This document shows, in pieces, positions 37,464 to 50,597 of a stretch of DNA of 64,000 nt (positions are counted from its first letter, which is position 1; each line of letters starts with the position of its first letter). A program made the position numbers and the translations under genes. Under the pieces are notes generated by a model. That model was given only the letters and a program-made list of their open reading frames with translations. It did no database searches and was not told the origin of the DNA. The stretch is taken from the NCBI GenBank assembly GCA_027422505.1, contig JAPQWV010000659.1, forward strand, positions 186,001 through 250,000, read 5' to 3'. The DNA comes from Craterostigma plantagineum. Lineage: Eukaryota; Streptophyta; Magnoliopsida; Lamiales; Linderniaceae.

Positions 37464-38755
37464 AGGGTTGCATACAAATCGAAGTTTTTGGTTCGATTCA
37501 CGATTCGATTCGAAATTTTGAGATTTGAATTCGAATTAGAACACGAATCCGAATAAGAACTTTTTCTTATTCGAGAAATATCCGAATACGAATATGAAAT
37601 CACAATATTCTATTCGAAGATTAATCGAATTATTCGATTAGAATAATGTAATATATATTTATAAATTTTTATATATTATCAATACTTATAATTTAATAAA
37701 CATTAAGATTGTTCAAAATATTAGAGCCCAAAGCTATAAATCAACAAGCCAATTTATACTTAAATATAATATATCATTCGGTATATATTACTTATAGCAT
37801 ATTTTAATTCAAAAACTATCTTAAAGATTATATTTTGTTAAATCAAAAACTAAATATATGATGGGAAATCCTAAGCACCCCCAAATCACTATATAAACCC
37901 CCTAATTATTGAAACATTAAATTTATTACAAAAAGTAAAATTTTCAATTTTTAATATCAGCAGATGCCCTTCTTTAAGTCCAATCTTTACTAATGATAGT
38001 TATTAGTTATTATGTCTATTTACTCCTCCATTATTTATTAATTATCTGTAGATAATTTGAAGGTTTTATAACTACTTATTAAAATTCTTTCACGCAATTA
38101 AATTATCACCTTATAACTATTATTTAATTCTACACATTTATTAAATAAATTTATGTCTAGGTTTTTAATCTTGTTTTTATTTTACTTCAACCTATTTGTG
38201 TAGGTTAATATGAAATATTTATGATATAAGAAAGATTTTTAAAAATAAATCAAAGAATAATATTAATAAATTTAGAAGTTTTGTTTATTTCTAATTGGTT
38301 ATAGTACAATTAACTTCAACCATAAATTACAAAATTAATATTTACTTAAAACTGTAAATAATTTCCATTGAATAACTGCATTAATGAAATAAAATGTAAT
38401 AAATTAACTTATATTATTGATGGAGAACAAAATTTTAAGAAATTGTACCATTTCCAAGCTTTTTTTACCCTTAAAGGGGTGCAAATAGTAGCACTCATAT
38501 ATAATATATTACAATTCAATATATATAGTTTAAAAATATATTTTAAATGTAATAATTTTATTTTTTTTTTAATATAGAGATAAATACTCAAATATAATCC
38601 ATATTCGAATATTTTCGAATACGAATAAGAATGGAGTTTATGATTCGATTAAATATTCGAATATTTGTATTCGTATTCGTATTCGATTGTCATCCGAATA
38701 CGACTAGAATAGTGTGGTATCGACTCGATTCGATTCGTTTGCAACCCTACGAAGA
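37456..38755. mobile_element. hAT-like non-autonomous element, long copy
   Basis: The element spans about 37464-38747. It starts AGGGTTGCATACAAATCGAA and ends TTCGTTTGCAACCC, an imperfect inverted repeat. The flanks TACGAGGT and TACGAAGA match at 6 of 8 positions, as an aged hAT duplication. Arms are full of ATTCGAAT and CGAATACG words in inverted order. The core shares blocks such as AATTTAGAAGTTTTGTTTAT with the shorter copy at 61563-62238. No transposase ORF. Confidence 0.75.
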
Positions 38756-39337
38756 AGGGAGACTGTTCATATAACCTAAATATCAGTATAATGAATTAGC
38801 AATTTTATGGGTTCTTATGCAGAGCCTTATTTAGTTCTAATCATATGCAATAAGCACCAATAGTACGGATATGTAAATAATATACACGCATAGTCAATGT
38901 GCATAATTGGCTTTGTATTCTTTTCTAACTATAATAAATAAAAAACGAGGGTTTTAGGTAGGAGTAACATCCTATACGTGGACTAGGTATATCTTAGTAC
39001 GTATGTAATTTCCACTTGCACATGAGCCATTAAGTTAAGGAGAATTTTCTTAGAAAAAACCTAATTTCCAACTCCATCTTTGTAAGAATCGTGGAGTGGA
39101 AAAACGCCACTAAAAAAGAAGCTTCGTATTGATTCTCGGTACAAGTCAACTATTCCCTAAAGTCAGCTTTCGATTAATTATTACCATTGAACGAGGACCA
39201 CAGAAACCATAAGTCAATTACCTAAAGTAGTCGTTTTCTCATTGACTAGTTCGTTTTCAAATGCATGGAAACGTGTTTTTAAAGGCGATTTATTTTCAAA
39301 ACAATATATAAAAAACCACAGAAGTCTTCGTTCTTAT
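38756..39337. other. Spacer before RSZ22
   Basis: AT-rich sequence with no gene or repeat that I can identify; the RSZ22 promoter follows. Confidence 0.5.
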
Positions 39338-39424
39338 TGGGCCATTTTACTGTTTATTGGGGCCGTTCAAGAGAGGGCCCGTTTATATTATTGGGCTTGA
39401 GAGATATGGCCCATTCAAAGCCCA
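39338..39424 (+). promoter_or_regulatory. Site II cluster in the RSZ22 promoter
   Basis: TGGGCC at 39338, TGGGCT at 39392, GGCCCA at 39408 and AGCCCA at 39419, all within 90 bp and about 60 bp before the apparent leader splice donor at 39494. This is the expected promoter type for a housekeeping splicing factor. Confidence 0.65.
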
Positions 39425-39537
39425 TCAGATGAGCAAATATATTCGGAAGACGACCCATTGTTTTTAGCTAAGCTAGGGCTTTTCCATACAGTGGTGAGTA
39501 CTCCACGTTCTGTATCTCTGTTCTTGTCAAAATTAAG

Positions 39538-39773
39538 AATTCATCTGTGTTTATGGTGCCGACTGTTGGGTAATTTGTCAAGTTCAGCTGGAGAAATCGT
39601 TTGTTCATTTGTTATAGCTGCTGTATTTGTGGTGATTTCTTATCCGTAATTTACAAATTCAGCTGTGTTTATGGTGCCGACTGTTGGGCAATTTATCAAG
39701 TTCAGCTGGAGAAATCGTTTGTTCATTTGTTATAGCTGCTGTATTTGTTGTGATTTCTTATCCGTAATTTACA
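39538..39773 (+). repeat. 118-bp tandem duplication in the RSZ22 leader intron
   Basis: Units 39538-39655 and 39656-39773 match almost perfectly, with only a handful of substitutions (for example GGTAATTTGTC against GGCAATTTATC). The unit lies in the intron between the leader exon (donor at 39494, GTGAGT) and the exon that carries the start codon (acceptor just after 39940). Confidence 0.85.
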
Positions 39774-39956
39774 ACCTCGAAGATACGGAAATTTGTTTTT
39801 TTTTTTCTTTGCATGTTCGGCAATCATGTCATTAGTTTCTAATTTTTGGTGTCATTGTCTGTTTATTCCGGACTTTCATGAGCTCGGTGGTTGATTTCCG
39901 TTTCTGTATGTCTAAAGATCGTCATTATTCTTGCGTTTTTTTTAGTTGGCCTAAAG

Positions 39957-41014
39957 ATGTCGAGGGTGTACATTGGCAATTTGGATCCGCGCGTCACTGA
40001 ACGTGAGCTCGAGGATGAATTTCGCGTATTTGGAGTTATCAGAAGGTGACAATTTGACGATTTAGTCTTTTCTTGCATTGTGTGTTACCTGCTATTCCGA
40101 CTATCATGCGAGTTTTCTAATTCCTTCTTAGAGTCTTCTTTGTGCTCGGAAAAAAAAATCATTTCTGTGAATTTCATTTGCAGTGTCTGGGTTGCCAGAA
40201 GACCCCCTGGTTATGCTTTCATTGATTTCGAGGACAAGAGGGATGCTCTTGATGCCATCAAGGACCTTGACGGTGAAATTTCCTTTTCTTGATTTCTCGA
40301 GTTCTTGCTTTTATTTGCTGATGCAATTGTCAATTTCATTAATTTCGTGAAATTCTTTTCATTGACAGGTAAAAATGGCTGGCGAGTGGAGCTTTCTCAC
40401 AACTCCAGGGGCGGAGGCGGAGGTGGTGGTGGAGCTCGTGGCCGAGGTGGTTCTGATTCGAAATGCTATGAATGTGGAGAGCCTGGTCACTTTGCTCGTG
40501 AGTGCAGAAACCGTGGTGGAGGTTATGGAAGACGTCGCAGCCGTACCCCTCCAAGGTATCGCCGAAGTCCAAGCTATGGCCGAAGGTAATCTGTTTGCCC
40601 TCACTAGAAAAATGAAATATTCAACCGTCACTATACCAATGGAAAAGGTAAGGCTTTATTTAGTATTCATCATTTTGTAACAGAAAAGAGCTGTTCATTC
40701 GATCCTACTTCCCGATTGGGTTTGCATATTGACAATTGCAATGTATATGATTTTGCCGACACTTAAATATTATAGCCACATATTTATACAGGAGTTACAG
40801 CCCACGTGCTCGTTCTCCTAGACGTCGCAGTGTTTCTCCTAGGGCACGCAGTAGGTCTCCCTATCGTGGACGTGATGACGTGGCATATGCTAATGGGTAA
40901 GGCCTTTATGCTAGCATAACGCATCTTAATGCATGTAAGGCATATAGAAAATAATACCCATCTGCCTTTTTTTGTAGAAATGGTGCCAGGGACAGACGCA
41001 GGAGCAGGTCTTGA
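39957..41014 (+). CDS. RSZ22: SR splicing factor RSZ22-like (RRM plus zinc knuckle)
   Basis: Nuclear pre-mRNA splicing factor of the plant RSZ (9G8-like) group. Exons: 39957-40045, 40184-40272, 40369-40585, 40792-40896, 40978-41014; 178 aa. An RRM covers residues 1-70 (RNP2 VYIGNL, RNP1 GYAFIDFE), followed by a glycine-rich hinge, one CCHC zinc knuckle ([14 protein letters not shown], residues 92-105) and a short RS/SP-rich tail ending DRRRSRS. A single knuckle distinguishes RSZ from RS2Z proteins. SR genes are usually alternatively spliced and self-regulated; the long duplicated leader intron and the intron between the second and third coding exons, which begins inside the conserved GKNGWRVE region, are candidate sites for this. 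Matches the Arabidopsis At4g31580/At2g24590 pair in the collinear block (from memory). Confidence 0.94.
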
Positions 41015-42419
41015 GCTCGAACCATTGTGGAAGTTATTAATCCAAAGTAATGAGTGTTTCGTTTACTGTGCTTGGACTTAGTAAGCTCTTTGTAACTAGG
41101 CTGTGGGGGGGAACTACCTCAGCTGAGACTCATGGATTTGCTAGTTAACTGATGGAATAGTAGTAAGTGCTTTTTTTTTTTGAATCTCCGTTATGAACTT
41201 ATCTCTGCATTCGCTTGCGACTGGCAATTTTATATCGTGACTGCAATATACTCCTTGCTACGCTGTTGGTAGAAAATTTATTAGTTTCCTTTTCTATGTC
41301 GAGGTATCAACCCTGCTCTCTACTTCCTCCGCGAAATTGCCTTGTATTGGCAACTTGTGCTCTCCTCGATTTGAAATAATTGCCCGTTCCTATCTGGCTC
41401 GACACTTTCTAGATGCTTCTTTTGATTGAATTTCGACGGGTGAGAGGCAGCTAGCTCACTTTCGCGTGAGTAACTACGCCGTTTTACTGCGCTATGTTCA
41501 ACGAATCTCTTGCGTCGAAACTCGGGGCTATTTTCAGGTAGGAAAATGATGAAATCAAAGATGAGCCTTCTTTCAAGATTTTGCATGTTGTCACAGTGAC
41601 TAACGTCTGTAGCATTGAACATCATATGATATATATATGGTAAAGAGAATGTTTGTGTTACATACAAATTGGCTTGCGAAGATAACTTTTTACCATTTTT
41701 TGCCTTCCCTTTTTATGTTTTCTTGACCTAGAAAAGAAAATCTAATTAATTGATGCAAAAACATTCTAGGGTTGAAATGAGGAAGAGAAAAAGAAAAGGT
41801 GGGGAGAGGCTAGTTGTCCAAATTGATATAAACCAAGAAAGAGATGGACATCTCCCTCACATCAAGCAAGAAACATAATTGCAAGAAATTAACTTCATTT
41901 GGTGTCCTGTCATAATCCTATTTCTCACAAGTGCTAACTAACCACCATCCAAATAGTCATGTCAGTGAAAGGCATATTTTGTCCCCTTCTGTGTAATAAC
42001 TCCATCGTTCTAAAGACAAGTTGATATAATACCCTCGTGGAGAAAATCAATAGGGCCCACAGAATTCTTTCTCTGAACCCACTTAGATTTTCTAACAATT
42101 CCAAAGTTTTAACCTCTGCCGACACTTTTTTTTTTTTAATCTCAAGAACTAGCATTCAGACATATGCACGCATGTATAGAACGCGCAGTTTCTGGGAATG
42201 TGAAAGGTGAATGTGGTGCTTTTGAAGGACTCTTTAAAGTGCGGAGGAAAATCAAACTTCTTCAACCTGTACTTTGTTTTAATACATGTGAATCTTTTTT
42301 CTGCTATGTAACTTTTTATTCACTCAGAATAAACAAAAAAGAGCTGCAGAGAATAAAAAAAATCTATCAGATTTGCCTCTGAGATCGTTGAACGTTTTCG
42401 TTTTCGCCGATGACCATCT
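41015..42419. other. Spacer between convergent RSZ22 and CSLC genes
   Basis: Contains both 3' regions. ORFs of 73-115 codons on the minus strand (41320-41667, 41934-42155) resemble no family and lack splice or codon support. No repeat ends seen. Confidence 0.5.
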
Positions 42420-44763
42420 TCAGCTCATCTGCTCGCCGATCAAATCGAGCCCAACAAGCACGAAAGTGATCCCTTGAAAAAGCAGAAAGTAGAAGTGAAG
42501 TCCATGAGCCGCTAATAAGCTTCTTATCGAAGCTGTGAGCAGCAGAAAAGCAAGCACAAGCTCCTTCATGTAGATCTTGTTAGTTCTCTTATTACGCTTC
42601 GCCTTCAGTTCTTGTCCATCCTTCGACACGCAAAGATCGGACAATCCATCTTCGGTGATCACCTTTTCGACCTTATTACTATCGTCGTCGGATTCCGACG
42701 ATCGACCAGCCTTTTTAGTGACGATCCATTCGTAGGAGCTGCCTAGCTGGAAAAGTCCCGAGATCATCGCGTTGAATTTAGTGACTGATATCGTGTTTTC
42801 GAAGAGGAGGTAAGGAGCTACGAAGGGAATGGATTTAGGGTCGGGGAGAATGCTCAAGAGCGTCATTACGATAGGCATGTAGCAGATCACAAACATGGGA
42901 AGCTCAGCTTCGGGCAAGAACATGGTTAGGGGTAGAACGACGCAGAAAAGCGTAAATGTGTAAAAGGGAAGGATCAGTTTACGCAGAAGAAAGAAGAGAA
43001 ATATCAGGTTGGCTTTCTTCCATAAGGGTATCTGCAGAAAAAAAGATTATTACTGCGATCAGAATCATCATCTTCGGACTACGTAAGAAGAACAGCGAAA
43101 GAAAGAAAGAAAGAAAAAAAAAAAAAAGATCACCTTCGATCTTATGATCGCCGGCAGACATAGCCTAAAAAGCTGCATAGGCCCAGAATGCCATCTGTGT
43201 TGCTGTTTTCTGTAAGCTTCGAAGGACTCGGGAACTTCGCACAGAACCTGAATATTCGTAAAAATTCATTCGCATCGTCAGTCTCTCTTTTTTCTCGAGT
43301 CAGTGAAGTACGAGAATGAAGGTAAGAATTCGTTACCCTAACGTCGTTGAGAAAGATGAATTTCCAGCCATGGAGATGGGCTCGAACTGCTATGTCCATA
43401 TCTTCGACTGTCGTTCGTTCTAACCAACCGCCCGACTCCTCCAAAGCTTTGATCCTCCAAACGCCGGCCGTCCCATTAAATCCGAAGAAATTCATGAACA
43501 GCCCATTAACTTGCTGCTCGACCTCGAAATGGAAGCAAAGATTTATGTTCTGCAGACGAGTTAGCAAATTCTCGTCTTTGTTCACGAACGACCACCTCGC
43601 CTGAACCAATCCCACTTCAGGATTATCCTGCGCAGAAACAGAAAAAAGAAAGTGAAAAGCATTAAAAAAATACGATAAATTTGGTTATGAATTGATCATG
43701 TTCGAAAGTCGAAAAAAGACAATACCTTGAAATGTGGGACGGTTAGTTTAAGAAAATCTGAGCTGGGCTGAAAATCTGCGTCGAATATGGCGACGAACTC
43801 GTAATTCTTGACGTAATCCAAGCTCATTGCAGACTTGAGATTCCCAGCTTTGTACCCAGTTCGAATCAAACGGTGATGGTAGATTATGTTGATTCCCTTC
43901 TTCTTCCATCTCATTACCTCGGAGCTAATCAATTTCTTGATTCCTTCATCGTCAGAATCGTCGAGCACCTGAATCAGCAGGCGTTCTTTAGGCCAATCTA
44001 GCTGGCACGCTGCAGATATGGAAAGCTCGTACACCTCCCTTTCATTACACATTGGAATTTGGACAAGAACCATTGGATACTCATAATCTGCTAGACTCTC
44101 GAGATCGCCGTCGTCAGCTTCATCGCCATTGATCCCAGGCTTGATCTTCATCAGCTTGATATATAAGCAGCCCAGACAAAGAACCAAACGGTCCAGAGAT
44201 TGGATCAAGAAAAGAACGACGCAGAACTTCGAAAGGGACTGAACGAAGGGCACGATGTAGCCCAGTCTGAGCTCTACCCAGGCGACGTAAATCGAGTAAA
44301 CTACGCCTTGGATATCAGAGCTTCGTGGGATGTATAGATTCGTGCTGTCGAAATAATGCCAGCCATTGTAGTAAGCGAGGAGCTCAACTCCAAGAATGAC
44401 CAATGTAGTAAAAAGCAGAGCTTTGATGGCGCCCAACATTAGCCTGCCTTTGCCCAGCTTCTCGCTAGCTACAGAAACGCCCTGCCTTAGTATCAATCTC
44501 TTCTTCATCGTTCTGAGAAGAGACCATATTATAGAAGCAAACCAAGCAACAAAGCCAAGGGCATGGTTGGCTTTTAGGAGCAAAATCCACCTCACTTGCT
44601 TGGCATTCTTCAGCCTGTTTTTCTCGATGGGCTTGAATGCAGAATCAGGGCCGTCGATTTCGAGGATTGAGAAATCTGGGCTGTTCATCTTCACTATGAC
44701 TGGCGTTCCCTTCGGTGAATTGTCTTTGCCCCACCAGTCAAAAAGATTCAATCTTGGAGCCAT
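42420..44763 (-). CDS. Cellulose synthase-like C (xyloglucan backbone glucan synthase)
   Basis: Golgi GT2 beta-1,4-glucan synthase that makes the xyloglucan backbone. Exons on the minus strand: 44763-43726, 43627-43337, 43247-43134, 43031-42420; 684 aa, the CSLC norm. Membrane segments occur at about 80-110, 130-150 and 190-215, then the cytosolic catalytic domain with [15 protein letters not shown] (327-331, the DxD), TVEDMD and the Q-x-x-R-W motif QQHRW (458-462), and further membrane segments to the end. The start at 44763 gives [13 protein letters not shown], the normal CSLC N-terminus. In the collinear Arabidopsis blocks this position is CSLC5 (At4g31590) and CSLC8 (At2g24630), from memory. 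All catalytic residues are present. Confidence 0.95.
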
Positions 44764-46080
44764 TTTTCTTCTTCTTCTTCTTCTTCTCCTTCGGGGAGAA
44801 ACTTGAAAAAGAAAAAAAAAAAAAGACTGCCCAGAATTCAAGAACAGAACTGAAAGGGGATAGAAGGTTCAATGTGTGTCTTTTAGGGGTCAGATCTCAA
44901 GTTCAAGAACTTGACAACAACCCCATTAGAGAAAGCAAAGCACATAACTTTCACACCCAAGGACACAGTTATATAATAGCTAAAATCTTTCTCATGATAG
45001 CTAAAGCAAAACAGCTGAGGGGAGGATGGGAAGTCAAGAAAATAAAGAAATGTTTTTTTTTTTTCCTGAGCAATATTCTTTGCACACTGTCAAAGGATAC
45101 CATGGAGAAGCATTACTCAAAGGCAATGGCACTAATATAGGGAAAGGTATATGAACGATATCTTCCACAACTGTAAATCTGTAATGCATTGTCAATATTC
45201 GTACATAAAAAAACAAGAAACTCTCCTCGCCCTATTTCAACTGACTGGTAATAATAACACAAGGAGCGTTGAGCTATGCACATTAAAATGGCATGTAAGT
45301 CGATCAAAATAAAATAATAATAACAGTGGTTGATGGATCAATTTTTCGAGTCTGCAAATAAGGAGACATGTTACTGTCAAGCGTTTGTTCGACTGTGCCA
45401 ATAATTGATTGAGGGATCGAACATGGAAGAAGGTAATAAATACTTTTTAACCTTTTTATTAATAAATACTCGAACAGCAGACATGGCTTTGCTTTCGCCA
45501 ATCAGAAACAAGTGAAGTGAAGTTCGTGACTCTTCTCAACCGAAATAGTTACATTATATTTTTCTATTTAATTTCTTTCTACGAATGCGAGTGAAAAAGC
45601 ATCCCATCCATCCATCCCAAGGCCTGAATATCTAAGAGGAGTTTGATCTTCGAAATAAAAATCCAAAGGCAGTATGAATCGAGCAACATGGGTTGTCTTT
45701 CTGTCGCAATCATTCACTATGAAATAGAAAAAGAACAGTATAACATGTAGAAAAACCAATGTAACGAAGACATTGAATATAGCAGCTCACCTTCTAACGT
45801 TAGCATGCTTGTACAAGATATATAATGAATAGTCTCCAAAATTAACAAACTAACGACGAAGGCTACAAAAATCAAATTATTTTTACGTAGGTAGTTGTTT
45901 GCTGATGCAAACAGTCCAACTTCTAAATGACGTTCTAAGAGGGTATCTTAGGAGTTAGGAACTCAAAAACTCAAAGAAATGTAGTTTAACAAAATAAAAT
46001 AAATTCGTTCACCGACAGCTGTTGGAAAAATGACAAGTATCTTCCCTACAAACATAATGGCATATGCTTTGGTCTGCGTA

Positions 46081-46132
<52 letters not shown>

Positions 46133-46525
46133 ACACGAAAAATTGATAGGGCTACATTTAATGAAGTTAGTAATAAGACCAACATAACATTAATAGCTAT
46201 TGCTGCTGTATTTCAAAAATCTCTTTGGATGGTTTAAGTAGGACAACTCATTTTAGTGTGTCCACTCACCAAAGTAAGCTATGCATTAGGAAGAAGGCCC
46301 ATGTAATATCAATTAAATTCGTAACAAAATCGAACTAACCTCGGCCTCACATTAGAACCCAACGAAAAACAACTACCAACCAACGGTCGACAATGAACAA
46401 GATTTCACAGTTTCACACTGAAAGTAATCAATCACAATGAATTCCAAGGTAGAAATAATGCTCACAGAATATGTATGGTCTATAAGTCTAGGATGCAAAG
46501 TCTCTCCCTGGAGCTTCATATCCAG
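44764..46525. other. CSLC promoter region and spacer to TAF10
   Basis: Immediately upstream of the CSLC start are CTT and CT-rich runs on its strand (44768-44830), a usual leader feature. A long (GA)n microsatellite covers about 46084-46130. No coding gene recognised. Confidence 0.55.
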
Positions 46526-47718
46526 TCAGTTGTCTCTCGATGCAGAATCCATTCCGGCGGATGGGCTATCGGCGAAGTACTCTTGATGTTTGGCATTCAC
46601 ACCATACTGCACAAAACAACCCAACAACACAAGTAATTACATTATGCCAAGTTCTCTATCAGTATCGCAAAGGGTTTTAACGCACTCTGACTTGACAAAG
46701 ATTTTCAACCCATGATATGTATATCTCAAGTTAACATCAGACACAGCACGCGTGAGACTACAGGAGATCAAGAAACTACCTCTTGTAAAGCCTTGGAAAG
46801 ATCATCCATAGTAAGGACGAGCCGCTTATCCTATCATGAAAGTGAGAGTTGGATAAGAATGGGTGGTAACAGCAAGAAGTTCATGCCAAGAACTACTACA
46901 ATACCTTTTGTTGCTTTTCTCTTTTGTCCTTGATAATAGAGGATTGCCTAGCTTTGCAGTGTCTGCATCAAGAAGCCAAAACGCATTGCTTAAATATGTT
47001 ATAAATATCCAGTTGAAAACTGAAAAGTATCAGAAGGGGGGAAATATATGTAACATACTGAAGAGCTTCGGAGGCAATGTCAGAAATAAACTTCTGAGTT
47101 GCAACGGCCACCAGCCTCGTCCTAAGAAACAATAGATACAGAAACGTGAAGATAGAATCATCACTTTATCAACACATGGCAAAGATAAGATATAATATTT
47201 TCCTTTAACCGTGCAAACTATACCACAACCTAATCAATTTGCACTGAGGTTAGGATACAATCCACCTCCTTTCAACAAATATTTCTTTTTTCAATCGACA
47301 AACAGAAAAATGAACGCTTCTAATGATCTTTTTTTTTTACAACTCAATTCCCACTTTTCATTAACTCTCAGTATGATGTGCGTAACGAAACATTAAGCCC
47401 ATAAAAGAAATTCGATTTTTTTAGGGGCCAATTTCCCCTTAGGTTTAAGCGGGGCATAAACATACAATCGCACATCGGGACACTGAAAACCACTCCTTCC
47501 CAAATAGTGATCCACCAACTCGTCGGGTATCTGCAAAACAACAACAAATTTCAATCATCTTCAAGCATACAATCGTACTCGCCAAGGAATGAATAAATTT
47601 ATGAATTTTATGTACGGCTCGACAGACATACGGTTGGAGTATAGTCAATTAAGGATGCGAGGAACTCCGTAACCGCCGGATCCTCGTCGTTACGATGGTG
47701 GCTGCTCTGGCCGTTCAT
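46526..47718 (-). CDS. TAF10: TAF10, TFIID/SAGA subunit
   Basis: Histone-fold TBP-associated factor shared by the TFIID and SAGA complexes. Six exons on the minus strand: 47718-47632, 47530-47466, 47121-47059, 46962-46905, 46830-46780, 46606-46526; 134 aa, the length I recall for the Arabidopsis protein. Diagnostic stretches are TEFLASLIDYTPTIPDELV, GFQCPDVRLTRLVAVATQKF (20 residues), EALQHCKAR, KRLVLTMDDLSKAL and a C-terminus with KHQEYFADSP. Histone-fold helices fall at about 17-35, 52-80 and 97-112. Frame and splice phases are intact. The Arabidopsis gene (At4g31720, from memory) lies in the same collinear block. Confidence 0.95.
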
Positions 47719-48150
47719 CTCCTCAGCGGCGCGTGAATAAACTCGCGGAGTTGGCGACTTGTGCTTAAGGCTGATGGGGCCCTTCGTAAATCGTATACCT
47801 TCTCTTACTAGTATAATGATTTTAAAAAGAGAAAATAATATATGAAATTAATAAAAGAAGAAGAAGCGCGGCGACTTTGGTTAATGCGGTTATAAAAGCA
47901 CAACTCTTAACGCTTGCTTATAAATTGTTAGTTGTACTCGAAATAACTCAGAAAATAAAAGAAGTTAAAATTCAAACACTCAAAACTCCACTTTGAAATA
48001 ATCATGCAAAGCACACTCTATAATGGATATCAATATCAATGGCGCCGCCACTTTATTGTTTATTACAAACACTATATTCAGTGCCGTGGGATCACTCACA
48101 CAGTTATTCGATCAAATGTAAGATTTATAAGAAGCGAATGTATATCATAT
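47719..48150. other. Spacer between TAF10 promoter and SDR 3' end
   Basis: 432 bp. TAF10 leader and promoter, then the 3' region of the upstream minus-strand SDR gene. No site II box or repeat seen. Confidence 0.5.
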
Positions 48151-50233
48151 CTATTTCTGTCGACTATATTTCGAAATCTCATAAGCATCGACAATCCCGG
48201 GAGGAAAAACAGGCTCGGCCGCTGCCCTTACAGCGACCCGTGCCACGTCAGCGACATTCACGGGGGGCGTAAGAAGGGGTCCCACGAGAGGGATCTTGGT
48301 CAACGAGTTAGCGTATCGAAACACCTGGCTCATACAAAGTTAATGTCGAAATGAGGAGAAGCGAAAAACATGTGTTAATATGGTTAAGAAACGAAAACAC
48401 AATCTGCCGACTGTCATTTACCTTCTCCAGTGGGGAACCAACGACGCCGAGAGGTAAGTTCGTGTTTCCAACTCGGCGAGTTCCATATATAAATCCAGGC
48501 CTCAGAATTACTCCTGAGATTGTACGATGAGTTGCGCAAACATTTTTTCTCAAAGATTCTAACTTGCATATGTTGTTGACATGATGCTTTATGTGGATTA
48601 GGGAAGAGTGCTTTTTCTCACCTCCGTAAGGGAATCTGTTGAGAAGCTCTGTCTCAGAAGCTCTCTGCACCGTAAGAAACACGACGCGGATTAACGGGAA
48701 TGGATTATTTATACTGAACAGCATTTCAGTTGAATAACTTCGGGGCTTAAATTTATATAATATGAGACTATTACAACACCATGGATAGACATACTGAAAG
48801 CCTAGGATACTGGCAATACCTTTCCCTCGTAATAGCCTCGCAGCACGTAATTAACCAAGCCATAGTCAGCAGCAGATATGTATACGAATCTCTTCACTCC
48901 TGCGAACGAGAAACATCATAATGATCCCAATCGTAGATAGGAACTTCACACAATGGCATTAGCTACCTTCCTCTGAGGCAGCTGTGATAGCATTAATATT
49001 GGCGGTACCATTGATCTTGTACATTTGTGAGTTAGAACCAAAACCACCGACACAAGAAATCTGCGGACACGGGAATTTCGAGTTATATGAATAGGAAGCT
49101 GACGAATAGGAAATGAGAACATAAGCATGGTCATGTTCGATATTTTTGAAACACCCACAACGGAAGTGACTCCCTTCAGTGCATCCTTCAGCGACTCTCG
49201 AGATAAAAGGTCACCTTCAAAAAGGGAAAATGAGGTTCGTGTAAGTATTATAACATTGCTTGTCAGTCGTAGAATAGTCAAAGCCTCGAACGAAACCATA
49301 AACCTTGAATCCACGACACATTGTCTGCCCAAGATTCTTGTACTGAGGATCTACCCGACCTGAGTAAGGGATGGAACCGATGCTTGTAAGGCACGAGACA
49401 TAACAAGACTTGACAGAAATATGTCTCTTCCTCAAACACTCCAATAATTCATCAAATAAAACACAACGAGAAGTTGACAAGAATAATCAAGCAAAGCAAG
49501 TCAAGAGCCTTCTAATACTACCTGTTAAGACTAGCTACGGTGAGGCCACGATTTAATGCTTCCTTGCATACATGCGAACCAACAAACCCGTTACCACCAA
49601 GCACAAGAAGCTGAGTTTGTACAATAAAAATATCGTAGGCTTACCAAAATGCAGTTTTACTCCCACAATAATGCCATGGAAAATTATCTAAGGTACCTTC
49701 TCTGTTGAAGCTGGAGGATCATTAACTATATCCGCTTCTTCGACTTTTTTGGGATTAGAAGAAGAAGAACTATTCGGATTCGTGGACATAAACCGTCCAC
49801 TTCTTGAGATGGTTGTGCTACTGATCGAAGGTCAAGCAGTGATAGAAAAAAAAGAAGGAAACTTAGTTGGCCAACGCACAATTGGATCAAAATGCAGCAA
49901 CTGAGTGAGACTTAAGCAAAATCTTATCGTCGAATCATTACAAAATCGTAACACTACTCCCAACCTAACGCTCGGAAAAGAGAAATTCACAAACAAACAA
50001 AACGCATATTGAAACTAAATAGTTGACAGAAAAGAGATTCCTATCATCGCCACAACTGCAACACATATACACATTATCTCCCCCCATTAATGCCAAAATA
50101 GCTGGAAACAGTTATAGAATGGCGCATCAACTAGAAGCAGACGGATCGCCACAGTGATCAGACGAATAAAAAGAAAAAAAACGTACAGTAATCCTGATAA
50201 CGGGAGCTTCGAACGATGAATCAAACGTGACAT
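48151..50233 (-). CDS. Atypical SDR, NAD(P)-binding Rossmann protein (At5g15910-like)
   Basis: Ten exons on the minus strand: 50233-50187, 49820-49697, 49610-49522, 49359-49304, 49214-49159, 49060-48967, 48899-48820, 48664-48622, 48513-48422, 48324-48151; 284 aa in continuous phase. An N-terminal basic, Ser/Thr-rich stretch (to about residue 30) looks like a mitochondrial or plastid presequence. The Rossmann dinucleotide motif is LLVLGGNGFVGSHVC (GGNGFVG, 62-68). Later conserved blocks are TSVISCVGGFGSN, INGTANINAI, KRFVYISAADYG and ILRPGFIYGTR, as in the NDUFA9-like atypical SDRs of plants. The substrate is unknown; relatives include a ubiquinone-related and plastoglobule group. The start at 50233 gives MSRLIHRS. 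Confidence 0.88.
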
Positions 50234-50442
50234 TTTACAATCAATACGATCGCAGAACTTCTGTGCTCTCCTAATTTCCTTCAATATCCTAGAACGAACG
50301 AATCTCTGTTCTAAAGCTGGGCTGGAAGGAACGCCTCATGCTGTGGAAAACATGGACACGTGTTCACCTATCTGCGGTGACACGTGGACGAAATGTTGGG
50401 CTGTTTGTTCTAATATACTTATATATTTAACTTTTTCATGAG

Positions 50443-50538
50443 TGGGCTGAAAGACCATATAAAAAGCCCATTCCCACGCAGGCTTATTTATAGCAAGCCT
50501 TGTTTTAGGAGAGCCCATATTTAAAATTGAGTTGGGCT
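50443..50538 (-). promoter_or_regulatory. Site II boxes upstream of the SDR gene
   Basis: TGGGCT at 50443 and 50533 and AGCCCA at 50465 and 50512, 210-305 bp upstream of the SDR start. The spacing fits a constitutive promoter of a gene for an organelle protein. Confidence 0.5.
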
Positions 50539-50597
50539 TATTATAACAATTATTTTGGTGCTTAGGTTAGGACATTCTTAGATTATCACGTGCATGA

